Shown one piece after another: positions 26,108 to 34,232 of a DNA stretch of 64,000 nucleotides. The notes beneath the pieces were generated by a model, which had not been told where the DNA came from, ran no database searches, and was given only the letters and a program-made list of their open reading frames with translations. The position numbers were made by a program, and so were the translations under genes. Source of the stretch: Rhizobium sp. EC-SD404. GTDB taxonomy: Bacteria > Pseudomonadota > Alphaproteobacteria > Rhizobiales > Rhizobiaceae. The stretch is taken from NCBI RefSeq assembly GCF_902498825.1, contig NZ_LR701459.1, positions 2,837,890-2,901,889 of the forward strand, given 5' to 3'. Each line of letters begins with the position of its first letter. The stretch's first letter is position 1.

Positions 26108-27378
26108 GGTTGCCTTCCCCCTGAACCATCCGCTGGCTTCGTCACCGACCAGAGCGTCACCGGCATCAGCGGCTTCCAACCCATGAAGCGGCCGACGGGC
26201 TCGGCCCGCGAGACGGCCATGCGCACGAGGTTTCCGCCGAAGCGGGCGTGTAGATCGAGAAGTCGCGCCTCGCTTTCCAGCGTCACGGCGCTCGCCACGA
26301 GGCGGCCATTACCACGAAGCGCCGCCCACGCCGTCTCGAACGTCCCTTCTGCTGAAATTCCCCCGCCGATGAAGACGGCGTCGGGCCGGGCGAGCCCTGC
26401 GAGCCCCGAAGGTGCACGGCCTTCGACGACCGCCAGATGCGGCACGCCGAGCGTCTCGGCATTGGCGCGGATCATGGCGAGCCTTCGCTCGACCGGCTCG
26501 ATCGCGATCGCCTGGGCGAGCGGCGCAGCCCGCAACCACTCGACGGCGATCGACCCGCAGCCTGCACCGATATCCCAGAGCAAACGACTGCCGCCGGGAC
26601 GCAGATGCGCCAGCACAGCCGCGCGGATCTCGCGCTTGGTCAACTGGCCGTCGTGCTCGAAGGCATCGTCGGGAAGTCCCGACATCGGTCCGTCGATCAG
26701 CACGCTGGCATCGGCGATGCAGGTGATCGCCAGCGTGTTGAAGTCCGCGAACAGTTGACCTCCCGCCTCCCTCGCTTCGAGATCGACGATCCGCTCTTTC
26801 GGTCCGCCGAGATGCTCCAACACCGTCAGCCGTGACGCACCATAGCCGGCGCGTGCGAGTATCGCCGCTGCCTCATGCACCGTCTGGCCATGGGAGGTCA
26901 GCGCCAGAATTCGCTGCCCGTCGGCAAGATGCGCGGCAAGGCGAGCGACGGGTCGTCCGTGCAGCGAAATACAGGAGACGTCCTGAAGCGGCCAGCCAAG
27001 CCGGGTCGCCGCAAGCGAAAAGGCCGAGGGTGCGCCGATGATCTCCATCTCGGCAGGCGTAATGTGGCGGGCAAGCGTCGAGCCGATGCCGAAATGCATC
27101 GGATCGCCCGTTGCAAGGATGACGAAGGGCATGCCGCGCCGCGCGAGGATTGCGGCCAGCGTCGCTTCGAACCCCTCGCTCCAGTCGAGAACAATTTTGC
27201 CGGCAAGGTTGGCGCCTGGCAACCCGTCGAGCACGCGCCGCGCACCGAGAAGAGTCTCAGCTTCGGCAATCGCCGCCAAGGCGCGCGGCGACAGTCCGGC
27301 GACGCCCTCTTCCCCGCTCCCGACGATCGTCAACCAAGGCGCGGTTCTATCGGTTGGCTTGCCATCCGCTGAGCTCAT
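26104..27378 (-). CDS. cobL: precorrin-6Y C5,15-methyltransferase (decarboxylating) CobL
   Basis: Bifunctional enzyme methylating C5 and C15 and decarboxylating the C12 acetate. 424 residues. The N-terminal tetrapyrrole methylase domain (CbiE type) has WLTIVGSGEEGVAGLSPRA, ILATGDPMHFGIGSTLA and SLHGRPV. The C-terminal Rossmann methyltransferase (CbiT type) has LLWDIGAGCGSIAVEWL, AIEPVERRLAMIRANAETLG and FIGGGIS. It overlaps cobH upstream and cobI downstream by four bases each. Confidence 0.94.
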   Translation of the reverse strand: MSSADGKPTDRTAPWLTIVGSGEEGVAGLSPRALAAIAEAETLLGARRVLDGLPGANLAGKIVLDWSEGFEATLAAILARRGMPFVILATGDPMHFGIGSTLARHITPAEMEIIGAPSAFSLAATRLGWPLQDVSCISLHGRPVARLAAHLADGQRILALTSHGQTVHEAAAILARAGYGASRLTVLEHLGGPKERIVDLEAREAGGQLFADFNTLAITCIADASVLIDGPMSGLPDDAFEHDGQLTKREIRAAVLAHLRPGGSRLLWDIGAGCGSIAVEWLRAAPLAQAIAIEPVERRLAMIRANAETLGVPHLAVVEGRAPSGLAGLARPDAVFIGGGISAEGTFETAWAALRGNGRLVASAVTLESEARLLDLHARFGGNLVRMAVSRAEPVGRFMGWKPLMPVTLWSVTKPADGSGGRQP

Positions 27379-28961
27379 CGGCTGGCCTCCAGCGCGAGTG
27401 CATTGACGGCAGCCGCCGCCATGGCGCTGCCGCCACGGCGACCAGTGACCGTGATGAAGGACATGCCATGCGGCAGCGTCGCAAGCGCGTGTTTCGATTC
27501 CGCCGCGCCAACGAAGCCGACGGGCATGCCGATGACGAGCGCCGGCTTCGGCGCGCCGGCCTCGATCAGTTCGAGAAGCCTGAACAGAGCGGTCGGCGCA
27601 TTGCCGATCGCAACGATCGCGCCCTCCAGATGCGGTAACCAGAGATCGACCTGCGCGGCGGAGCGCGTCGTCCCGTGGGTTTTCGCCAATGGTGCCACGC
27701 CCTTTTCGTTCAGAAGGCAGATGACCTCGTTATCGGCTGGCAGGCTGCGCACGATGATGCCATGGCGGACCATTTCCGCGTCGCACAGAATGGGTGCTCC
27801 GGCTCGAAGTGCCGACCGCCCGGCAACCGCCGCGTCGACCGAGGCTTCGATATCGCCGATGAGATCGACCATGCCGCAGGCATGAATCAATCGCACAGCG
27901 ACGGTCCGCAAATCCTTGTGAAGACGCGAAAAATCCGCTTCTGCCTCGATGGTCGAAAACGAGCGCCGATAGATTTCGTCCGGATCGCGGATATAATCGA
28001 GTGATGCCGGCGCTGGTGCCTGCTTCATAGCAGATGCCGGCTTTTTCCGGCCGACCGGCGGGATGGCCGCCTTCAAGGTCGTGGCGCCGACGATCCAGCC
28101 TTCCTCGCGGACGACCGCATCGAGATCCGCCTGACCCAAGCCAACCGGTGCCGCGAGATGCGGTTCCAGCGCATCGGCGGCATCCAGCGTGGCGAAGGTT
28201 TCGACCACGGCCCGCACCTGCGATTCGTCCAGGCAGGTGTCCCCGGGCTTTTGCTCGACAGGAAGCAGCGACGGATAGATCTCGGTAATGACGACCGGCG
28301 CGTCGAGCGCTTTGGCAAAGCGGGTCTCGAATGGCCAGACCTTGAGCTTGCCCACGAGCCGCGGATCGCGGCGCAGCCGCTCCAGCGCGGCGATCCCGAC
28401 GAGGCTTTGGCTGCCCACGGCACCCGCGCCCGCCAGCTGCCACACGGTTTTGGCGCCCGGCAGTTGCCGTTCGATCAACCGTCGCTCGGCGATGCTGCCC
28501 GGCGCAAAGCGTTCCTTGGTGCGAAAAAGCCCGTCATGGTCCGTTTTCGAGCCGTTGCCCCAGAACCGCACGCCGTGGTGGCGAGCGAGTTTGCCGTTGA
28601 GCGCGGCGGCGACGGCGAGCCTGTTCGACGCATTCCGATCATCGTCGATGACGGCATCGGCGAGGTGCGCCCAGATCGCTTCCCAGCCGGCTGTGCCGGT
28701 CAGCTGCTCTGCCGTGCCTTGCGGATAGCCGAAAGCGAAATCGAAACCGGACATCAGCCGCAGGCCGGCCTGCTCGCAGGCGATCATCGTCTCGACGATG
28801 AGGTCGAGCGCGGCCTTGCGGGTCGGCAAATTGCGGTTCCAGGCCAGCGTGAACGCCCCGTTCCGGCGCTCGCCATAGGCGATCCAGATAGAATCCTTGC
28901 CGAGCCGCGGCACATTGGCCGCCGACCAGTCGGCCATCAGATAGGCATCGAAGAGCGGCAT
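27375..28961 (-). CDS. cobH: precorrin-8X methylmutase CobH with an N-terminal uncharacterised (DUF429-like?) domain
   Basis: 528 residues, against about 210 for CobH alone. Residues about 320-528 are a complete CobH: DYIRDPDEIYRRSF, the catalytic histidine in RLIHACGMVDLIGD (His360), APILCDAEMV, GNAPTALFRLLELI and VGFVGAAESKHAL. CobH moves the methyl group from C11 to C12. Residues 1-300 form a separate domain I cannot name with certainty. Acidic residues in ADWSAA (Asp11), GFDFAFGYP (Asp74) and TEIYPSLL (Glu227) recall RNase-H-fold DUF429 proteins. A Pro/Ala/Lys-rich linker (300-319) joins the two. One-base overlap with cbiX upstream. Confidence 0.88.
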   Translation of the reverse strand: MPLFDAYLMADWSAANVPRLGKDSIWIAYGERRNGAFTLAWNRNLPTRKAALDLIVETMIACEQAGLRLMSGFDFAFGYPQGTAEQLTGTAGWEAIWAHLADAVIDDDRNASNRLAVAAALNGKLARHHGVRFWGNGSKTDHDGLFRTKERFAPGSIAERRLIERQLPGAKTVWQLAGAGAVGSQSLVGIAALERLRRDPRLVGKLKVWPFETRFAKALDAPVVITEIYPSLLPVEQKPGDTCLDESQVRAVVETFATLDAADALEPHLAAPVGLGQADLDAVVREEGWIVGATTLKAAIPPVGRKKPASAMKQAPAPASLDYIRDPDEIYRRSFSTIEAEADFSRLHKDLRTVAVRLIHACGMVDLIGDIEASVDAAVAGRSALRAGAPILCDAEMVRHGIIVRSLPADNEVICLLNEKGVAPLAKTHGTTRSAAQVDLWLPHLEGAIVAIGNAPTALFRLLELIEAGAPKPALVIGMPVGFVGAAESKHALATLPHGMSFITVTGRRGGSAMAAAAVNALALEASR

Positions 28962-30232
28962 CAGCGACCGCCCGTCCCCTTCGGCTTCTCCATGGAACGC
29001 GGCCCAAGCGGATGATCCGCATGGGGATAGGGATGGTGATGGTGCGCGTGGTCATGGTCATGATTGTGGTCATGCGTATGCCCGTGATCATGGTCGTGGC
29101 CATGATGATGATCGTGGGTGTGGTCGTGATGGTGATCGTGGCTGTGCCCATGATGGGCATGATCGTGATGATCATGGTCGTGATGCACATGCGCGACCGG
29201 GTCCAGCGCGGCGGGTTGCGCGTGGCTGTGCACCGGCGTGAACGGCAGGCCGTGGAGGCGACAGAAGTCCTCGTCGCGGCATGAGGCATCGCAGTCGCCC
29301 TTGCAGGGGCAGTTTTCGAGCCCGCCGCCGATGCCCTCGACATGGTGGTGGTGGCTCTCCTGCGGAAGGCCGACCTCCGCCTCGAAGCCCAGCACCTGCT
29401 CGCGATATTTGCACATCTGGCAGTTCATCAGCGCCTGCCCGTCGAGGATCTCCTGCACACGGTCCTGGAACGTGTCGAGCACGAGCGGGTGGTCGTTCAG
29501 ATAGGAGGCCTTGACGAACTGGATGTCCGGATGGCGCGCGGCAACCGCATCCGTATAGCTGTAGATGCGCTTCACCAACACGCCGGTGAAGAGGAAATAG
29601 GGAAACACGACGATGCGCCGATAGCCGAGCCGCGCCGCATGATCGAGACCGGGCTCGACGAGCGGAAAGGTGACGCCGGAATAGCAGGTCTCGCCCCAGC
29701 CGAAGCCCATGCCTTCCCAGATCATGCGCATGACCTTGGTGACGTTGGAATTCGCGTCCGGATCGGAAGCGCCGCGACCGACGACCATCAGCAGCGTTTC
29801 ATGGCGATCGACCGTCCCATGCGCTGCGTCAGCCTCGGCGATCGCTTCGGCAATCCTGTCGCCGGCGGCCCGGATCATCTTCAGGTCGACGCCGAGCTCG
29901 CGCCCGTAATGGATGACGACATCGCGGTGCTCGGCCTGGTAGGTGTTGAGCACCGAGGGGATGTCGTTCTTGGCGTGCCCGGCGGCAAAGAGCATGCCCG
30001 GCACGGCGAGGATCTTGGTTGCGCCTTCGGCACGCAGCGCATCGAGCCCCGCCGAAATCACCGGATTGCAGAATTCGAGATAGCCGTATTCGACCGCCAC
30101 GCCCGGATAGCGCGCGCGCAGGCCTTCCGCAACCGTCGAGAATTCCCGCGCCGCGTTCTGATTTCGGCTGCCATGGCCGCAGACCATGATGCCGATCTTC
30201 TCGCTGGACGCGTCGGGGATTAAAGAGGTCAT
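28961..30232 (-). CDS. cbiX: sirohydrochlorin cobaltochelatase CbiX, His-rich C-terminus
   Basis: Predicted to insert Co2+ into sirohydrochlorin/precorrin-2. 423 residues. The first CbiX domain starts KIGIMVCGHGSRNQNAAREF with metal-ligand His20; a second repeat covers LLMVVGRGASDPDANSNVTK to FPYFLFTGVLVKRI. A cysteine region follows (MNCQMCKYREQVL, ENCPCKGDCDASCRDEDFC), which may bind Fe-S or metal. Residues about 330-412 are extremely rich in His and Asp, a likely cobalt store or buffer. Long CbiX proteins of this kind are known, for example in Bacillus megaterium. First gene of the cobH-cobL-cobI-cobJ-cobM operon. Confidence 0.92.
   Translation of the reverse strand: MTSLIPDASSEKIGIMVCGHGSRNQNAAREFSTVAEGLRARYPGVAVEYGYLEFCNPVISAGLDALRAEGATKILAVPGMLFAAGHAKNDIPSVLNTYQAEHRDVVIHYGRELGVDLKMIRAAGDRIAEAIAEADAAHGTVDRHETLLMVVGRGASDPDANSNVTKVMRMIWEGMGFGWGETCYSGVTFPLVEPGLDHAARLGYRRIVVFPYFLFTGVLVKRIYSYTDAVAARHPDIQFVKASYLNDHPLVLDTFQDRVQEILDGQALMNCQMCKYREQVLGFEAEVGLPQESHHHHVEGIGGGLENCPCKGDCDASCRDEDFCRLHGLPFTPVHSHAQPAALDPVAHVHHDHDHHDHAHHGHSHDHHHDHTHDHHHGHDHDHGHTHDHNHDHDHAHHHHPYPHADHPLGPRSMEKPKGTGGR
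29005..29215 (-). repeat. CAT/GAC low-complexity tract coding the CbiX His-rich tail
   Basis: Irregular short repeats of His and Asp codons (plus strand ATG, GTG, GTC combinations) encode HDHDHHDHAHHGHSHDHHH-type sequence. The tract is coding, not an array of spaced repeats, but it is prone to length change by slippage. Confidence 0.8.
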
Positions 30233-30278
30233 GGGCGGCGGCTCTCGGTTTGGAACACGGGTCCGCACGCAACGCCCG

Positions 30279-30319
30279 CCGCACCGGATAATGGTGCGGT
30301 CTGAAGCTCTGACAGCTTC
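30279..30319 (-). other. two adjacent hairpins in the cbiX leader
   Basis: Within the 208 bases between cbiX and the TerB-like gene lie CCGCACC/GGTGCGG (30279-30299, 7-bp stem) and GAAGCT/AGCTTC (30303-30319, 6-bp stem), with the GC-rich blocks ATCCGGTG and AAATCCGGGGCC further upstream on the minus strand. The leader looks structured, yet it lacks the canonical B12 box found in front of hupE. It may be a divergent cobalamin-responsive leader or a simple 5' structure. Confidence 0.35.
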
Positions 30320-30440
30320 CGGAATCGGCCCCGGATTTCGGTCGGCCTCACCGGATTTTCTCTCAGCCCGCATCCATCGATCGGGCGCCATCGTGCCGGG
30401 CGAAGCTAGTCGAGCACACCGCCCCGGTCAAATGAAAGGC

Positions 30441-30917
30441 TTATGATTTCAAGTGATTTTGCGCAGGCGCCGGTTGCCATTCCTGTGCGGAAAGCCCGAG
30501 TGCCGACCGGGCATCCGTGATGAAAATCTGCGCTTGCCGACTAAAAGTGCCGGGCTCCGCGTCGCCTTCGCTCGACACGGCGGCGATTTCGACCATCAGG
30601 TCGACCAGTCGTCGCCGCTGATCCATAGGCAGCTGGCTGAGCGAAGCTATGTGCGCTTCCGCATCGACACGCCGCTGCCATCGCTCCAGGTAGCTGTGCA
30701 GAGCCATCATCTCTTCGGCCAGGACGCCGAATTGCCGCCCGCAAATGTCGGAGAAGACCTTCATCTCCTTTTCGCGCACGATGCCGTCCGCCAGGATGGT
30801 GCGAAACAGCAAGAGCATCTGCGCCACGATCTGCGGTTTGGGATCGAGCCTTCGGGCGAGCTGATTTCGCCGGCGGCGGTGCGTCAGCGATACACCCAGA
30901 TTGCGGAGCAGGTTCAT
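30441..30917 (-). CDS. TerB-like (tellurite resistance TerB family) protein
   Basis: 158-residue all-helical soluble protein. The helical repeat LLLFRTILADGIVREKEMKVFSDICGRQFG with the acidic pair in VREKE resembles the metal-binding helix arrangement of TerB/DjlA-type domains. C-terminal part RLVDLMVEIAAVSSEGDAEPG. Function unknown; many alphaproteobacteria have a lone copy. Start at 30917 (MNLLRNLGVSL) is chosen; an in-frame ATG at 30956 would add a basic leader. It sits alone between the cbiX operon and a divergent permease gene. Confidence 0.65.
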   Translation of the reverse strand: MNLLRNLGVSLTHRRRRNQLARRLDPKPQIVAQMLLLFRTILADGIVREKEMKVFSDICGRQFGVLAEEMMALHSYLERWQRRVDAEAHIASLSQLPMDQRRRLVDLMVEIAAVSSEGDAEPGTFSRQAQIFITDARSALGLSAQEWQPAPAQNHLKS

Positions 30918-31083
30918 AATCGACCGCGGCCGCTTGCAAAAGCGATCGCGCCCCAATGCGCCGCCTCAAACGAACCGGCCTGCGCGCGAGAGCCGATTCA
31001 GGGCATCCGAACCGACGACACCATTGCCGCCGCGTCCGTGCTCTGCCATAGGCGATCAAAACACACGGGCGCGGCATTCACCA

Positions 31084-31869
31084 TTGGAAGACATCTTATC
31101 CACAGCGACGTTGATCCTGGTGATCGCCGCGTTCCTTGCCGGTTTCATCGATGCCATTGCGGGTGGTGGCGGCCTCATCACCGTTCCGGCCCTGCTTCTG
31201 GCGGGCGTTCCTCCGGTTGAATCGCTCGGCACCAACAAGCTGCAATCGCTGTTCGGCTCGGCCTCGGCGACGATCGCCTATTCCAGGAAGGGGCATGTCG
31301 ACCTGAAGAAGCAGTGGCGCTGGGCCGTCTATTCGTTCGTCGGTGCCTGCGCAGGCGCGCTTTTGGCAACGGTGATGCCGGGCATCGTCCTCGCGACGCT
31401 GCTGCCGGTGCTGCTCATACTGATCGCGGTCTATTTTGCATTCAAGCCGGATCTCAACGATCTCGATCGCGCGGAACGGATGCGCCCTGCTCTTTTCGGG
31501 ATCCTACTGGTCCCGATCATCGGCTTCTATGATGGTCTGTTCGGGCCCGGCACCGGATCGTTCTTCATGCTAGCCTTCGTGGCGCTCGCAGGCTTCGGCG
31601 TCCTGAAGGCGACGGCCCATACCAAACTCTTGAACTTCGCGTCCAATCTCGGCGGCTTCGTCGTTTTCGCGCTCATGGGCGTGGTCTACTGGAAGATCGG
31701 GCTTCTGATGGGCGTGGCACAATTCACCGGCGCGCGGGTCGGCGCGGGTCTCGCGATGAAGAACGGCGCGAAACTAATCCGCCCGCTTCTCGTGCTCGTC
31801 TGCATCGCGCTTGCCGTCCGGCTGCTGATGGATGCCGATCATCCGATCCGGACACTGATCGGCTATTGA
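31084..31869 (+). CDS. TSUP family (TauE/SafE-like) permease
   Basis: Membrane permease of about 261 residues with eight hydrophobic segments. TSUP motifs: FLAGFIDAIAGGGGLITVPALLLAGVPP, the LGTNKLQS segment, and the second-half repeat FYDGLFGPGTGSFFMLAFV followed by ATAHTKLLNFASNLGG. TSUP proteins export sulfite, sulfoacetate or other sulfonates, and some have been proposed as cobalt carriers; the substrate here is unknown. No ATG precedes the first membrane segment, so TTG at 31084 is proposed. Its location inside the B12 region is suggestive but not proof of cobalt transport. Confidence 0.82.
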   Translation: MEDILSTATLILVIAAFLAGFIDAIAGGGGLITVPALLLAGVPPVESLGTNKLQSLFGSASATIAYSRKGHVDLKKQWRWAVYSFVGACAGALLATVMPGIVLATLLPVLLILIAVYFAFKPDLNDLDRAERMRPALFGILLVPIIGFYDGLFGPGTGSFFMLAFVALAGFGVLKATAHTKLLNFASNLGGFVVFALMGVVYWKIGLLMGVAQFTGARVGAGLAMKNGAKLIRPLLVLVCIALAVRLLMDADHPIRTLIGY

Positions 31870-31877
31870 AACGAAAA

Positions 31878-31903
31878 ATGCCACCGCGCTGACGCGGTGG
31901 CAT
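31878..31903 (-). terminator. rho-independent terminator for the sugar dehydrogenase gene
   Basis: A perfect 11-bp stem (ATGCCACCGCG with its complement) around a 4-base loop is followed on the minus strand by TTTTCGTTTC. It lies 28 bases past the stop of the minus-strand dehydrogenase gene and may also end the convergent permease transcript. Confidence 0.85.
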
Positions 31904-31931
31904 CGATGTCTAGGCTTCTGAAGTCGAACGA

Positions 31932-33086
31932 TCAGTCGGCCGGCGAGATGCGCAGGATCTGGCCGTTCGAATCATCGGTCAGCACATAGATCGATCCATC
32001 CGTGCCTTCGGCCACGTCACGTATGCGCAGGCCGAGGTCTTCCATGTAGCGCGCCTCTTCCGTTGCCGTATCGCCTTCAACGCCGACATGGACGAGCGCT
32101 GTCGAGGCGAGGCCGCCGACGAAGATGTCGCCCTGCCAGTCAGGGAAGGCGTCGCCTTGGTAGAAGATCATGCCGGACGGCGCGATGACCGGCGTCCAGG
32201 TCAGGATCGCATCTGTCACGCCTTCCATCGTCGCTTCGCCGTCGTTGATGGGGTCGCCCGAATATTCGACACCTTCCGTCACCAACGGCCAGCCGTAATT
32301 GTTGCCTGCCTCGATGATGTTCAGTTCGTCGCCACCGCGCGGGCCATGCTCGATTTCCCACAAAACCCCTGTTTCAGGATTAAGTGCCGCGGCCTGAACG
32401 TTGCGGTTGCCGTAGGAGAAGATTTCCGGAAGCGCCTCTGCCTGGTCGACGAACGGATTGTCCTCCGGCACGCTGCCATCAGTGTTGATGCGCACGATTT
32501 TGCCGAGATGGCTGTCGAGGTCCTGCGCTTGGCCACGGAATTCCGCATCGGAACGCTCGCCGAGCGTGACATACAGCAGCCCGTCATTATCGAAGACGAG
32601 ACGCGATCCAAAATGGGCGGTGCTCGGCAGCTTCGGCTGCTGCGAGAAGATCACCTCTCCCTCCTCGAGCGCAGTGCCGTCACCGGACAGACGAGCCTTG
32701 AACACCGCGGTCGAGTTCGTGCCGTCGGGGCCAGGCTCCGAGAAGCTCATATAGATAAGACGGTTTTCATCAAAGGCCGGGTCGAGCGCCACGTCGAGAA
32801 GGCCGCCCTGGTCACGGGCGTCCACTTCCGGCGCGCCCGAAATCGGTTCGGACGGTGTGCCATCTGCGCCGATCAGGCGAAGATTGCCTTCCTTTTCGGT
32901 GACGAGCCATGTCTCGTCCGGCAGCTGAACCATGCCCCAGGGCTGGCCGAAACCGGAGGCGAAGGTCTCGACCTGAATCGAGCCATTGCCCGTGTCGTAG
33001 GTCTCGTCGACCTGCGCCCAGACGGGAGCGGCAAAGCCAAGAGCAGTCGAAGCCACGATGGCACGGAGGTAGGTTGAGCTTTTCAT
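31932..33086 (-). CDS. PQQ-dependent aldose-type sugar dehydrogenase (YliI/Asd family), periplasmic
   Basis: 384 residues. A Sec signal peptide precedes the mature protein (MKSSTYLRAIVASTALGFAAPVWA-Q, cleavage near residue 24). The six-bladed beta-propeller of soluble glucose/sorbosone dehydrogenases follows: GFGQPWGMVQLPDETWLVTEK, DQGGLLDVALDP, HFGSRLVFDNDGLLYVTLG, SYGNRNVQAAALNP, EHGPRGGDELNIIEAGNNYGWP. The His and Arg used for PQQ in the family fall in EHGPRGGDE. The ATG at 33086 has GAGGGAAAG just upstream. Single gene with its own terminator, unrelated to the surrounding B12 genes. Confidence 0.9.
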   Translation of the reverse strand: MKSSTYLRAIVASTALGFAAPVWAQVDETYDTGNGSIQVETFASGFGQPWGMVQLPDETWLVTEKEGNLRLIGADGTPSEPISGAPEVDARDQGGLLDVALDPAFDENRLIYMSFSEPGPDGTNSTAVFKARLSGDGTALEEGEVIFSQQPKLPSTAHFGSRLVFDNDGLLYVTLGERSDAEFRGQAQDLDSHLGKIVRINTDGSVPEDNPFVDQAEALPEIFSYGNRNVQAAALNPETGVLWEIEHGPRGGDELNIIEAGNNYGWPLVTEGVEYSGDPINDGEATMEGVTDAILTWTPVIAPSGMIFYQGDAFPDWQGDIFVGGLASTALVHVGVEGDTATEEARYMEDLGLRIRDVAEGTDGSIYVLTDDSNGQILRISPAD

Positions 33087-33197
33087 GATCTTTCCCTCGT
33101 CACGATTGTGTTCGGACACGCAACCGTGACGGGCGCTCTCCCGTTCCGCGAAAAAGCCCCCTAGGGACTCACAAATGCGTGAGGGTGGAACAAATGC

Positions 33198-33836
33198 TCA
33201 GTACTCGATCCCAACCTGCGCTTTGACTCCCGAACGGAAGGGGTGCTTGATCATTTCCATCTCGGTGACGAGATCTGCGAACTCGATGAGCTCGTCCTTG
33301 GCATTTCGACCGGTGATGATGACGTGCTTCATTTCGGGCTTTGCCTTGAGCACATCGATGATCTCCTCGAGCGGAAGATAATCGTAGCGCAGCACGATGT
33401 TGAGCTCATCGCAAAGCACCATTTGGTGTTCGTCGTCGAGGATCATCGCCTTCGCTTTTTCCCAGGCCGCCTGGGCGGCCGCTATGTCGCGTGCGCGGTT
33501 TTGCGTCTCCCAGGTAAAGCCTTCGCCCATGGTTGCGAGCGTCACCTGCTCCGGGAACTTGTCGAGCACGTTGCGCTCCCCCGTTCCCCACTTCCCTTTG
33601 ACGAACTGGACGACGCCGACCTTCATCCCGTTGCCGAGCGCCCGGAACACCAGACCGAATGCGGCCGTCGACTTGCCCTTGCCCTTGCCGGTATGAACGA
33701 TCGTAAGGCCCTTCTCGATCGTCTTGGTGGCGATGATCTTGTCGCGTGCCGCCTTCTTTTTCTTCATCTTCTCCGCATGGCGCGCATTCAGCTCGTCTTC
33801 GCTCAAACCGGCCAGCTTTTCCGACTTTACAGCCAT
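33198..33836 (-). CDS. cobO: cob(I)yrinic acid a,c-diamide adenosyltransferase CobO
   Basis: ATP:corrinoid adenosyltransferase adding the upper 5'-deoxyadenosyl ligand. 212 residues. P-loop motif TIVHTGKGKGKSTAAFGLVFRA, then VGVVQFVKGKWGTGERNVLD, VLCDELNIVLRYDYLPLEEI and HVIITGRNAKDELIEFADLV. The lysine-rich N-terminal segment (HAEKMKKKKAARDKIIA) is normal for CobO. Six bases after the GFA gene, it is the last gene of the hupE-cobP-cobW-cobN-GFA-cobO run and probably under the upstream cobalamin riboswitch. Confidence 0.95.
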   Translation of the reverse strand: MAVKSEKLAGLSEDELNARHAEKMKKKKAARDKIIATKTIEKGLTIVHTGKGKGKSTAAFGLVFRALGNGMKVGVVQFVKGKWGTGERNVLDKFPEQVTLATMGEGFTWETQNRARDIAAAQAAWEKAKAMILDDEHQMVLCDELNIVLRYDYLPLEEIIDVLKAKPEMKHVIITGRNAKDELIEFADLVTEMEMIKHPFRSGVKAQVGIEY

Positions 33837-33842
33837 TTTGCG

Positions 33843-34232
33843 TCAATCCTCTTTGGGCAGCGTGTCGCCGACGACGAGCCAGGGCAGATGCTCGCCATAA
33901 AAATCGTGCTTCTCGAGCTGCCAGTCGTGATCGTCTTCGAAAGCAGCGAGAAGCAGGTGATAGTCACCGTCCAGATCATCATGACGGTACCAGATGGGTG
34001 ATCCGCACCGTCCACAGAAGGCGCGCTCCACGTCAGGCGAGGAGCGGAACGTCTGCGGCGCGGTGCCGGTGAAGCGCACCTGATCCTCAGAGAAGGACGC
34101 GAAAGCGGCAACTGGCGCCGACACTGCCCGGCGGCAGGATTCGCAATGGCAGAACGACACCCATTTCGGATCGCCGGACGTTTCGAAGCGCACTGCTCTG
34201 CAAAGGCATCGGCCTTCCCTGGTCTTTATCAC
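33843..34232 (-). CDS. GFA / CENP-V-fold zinc protein inside the cob operon
   Basis: 129 residues of the glutathione-dependent formaldehyde-activating (Gfa) family fold. Zinc-binding cysteine groups: GRCLCRAV, FCHCESCRRA and FCGRCGSP; the core WVSFCHCESCRRAVSAPVAAF is typical. GTG at 34232 overlaps the cobN stop (GTGA), so the gene is coupled to cobN; a longer ATG start inside cobN (34292) is less likely. Family members other than Gfa are mostly uncharacterised. Its place between cobN and cobO suggests a link to cobalt or corrinoid handling, or simply a passenger gene. Confidence 0.85.
   Translation of the reverse strand: MIKTREGRCLCRAVRFETSGDPKWVSFCHCESCRRAVSAPVAAFASFSEDQVRFTGTAPQTFRSSPDVERAFCGRCGSPIWYRHDDLDGDYHLLLAAFEDDHDWQLEKHDFYGEHLPWLVVGDTLPKED

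Noticed and set aside
29005..29215. Tandem-repeat or CRISPR-like array
   Set aside because: Repeats are irregular His/Asp codons in frame with CbiX; no spacers and no cas genes.
30233..30440. TPP riboswitch before cbiX (GGCTGAGA string on the minus strand)
   Set aside because: The second conserved TPP block (CTGAACCTGATCTGG-like) is missing, and the downstream genes are for B12.
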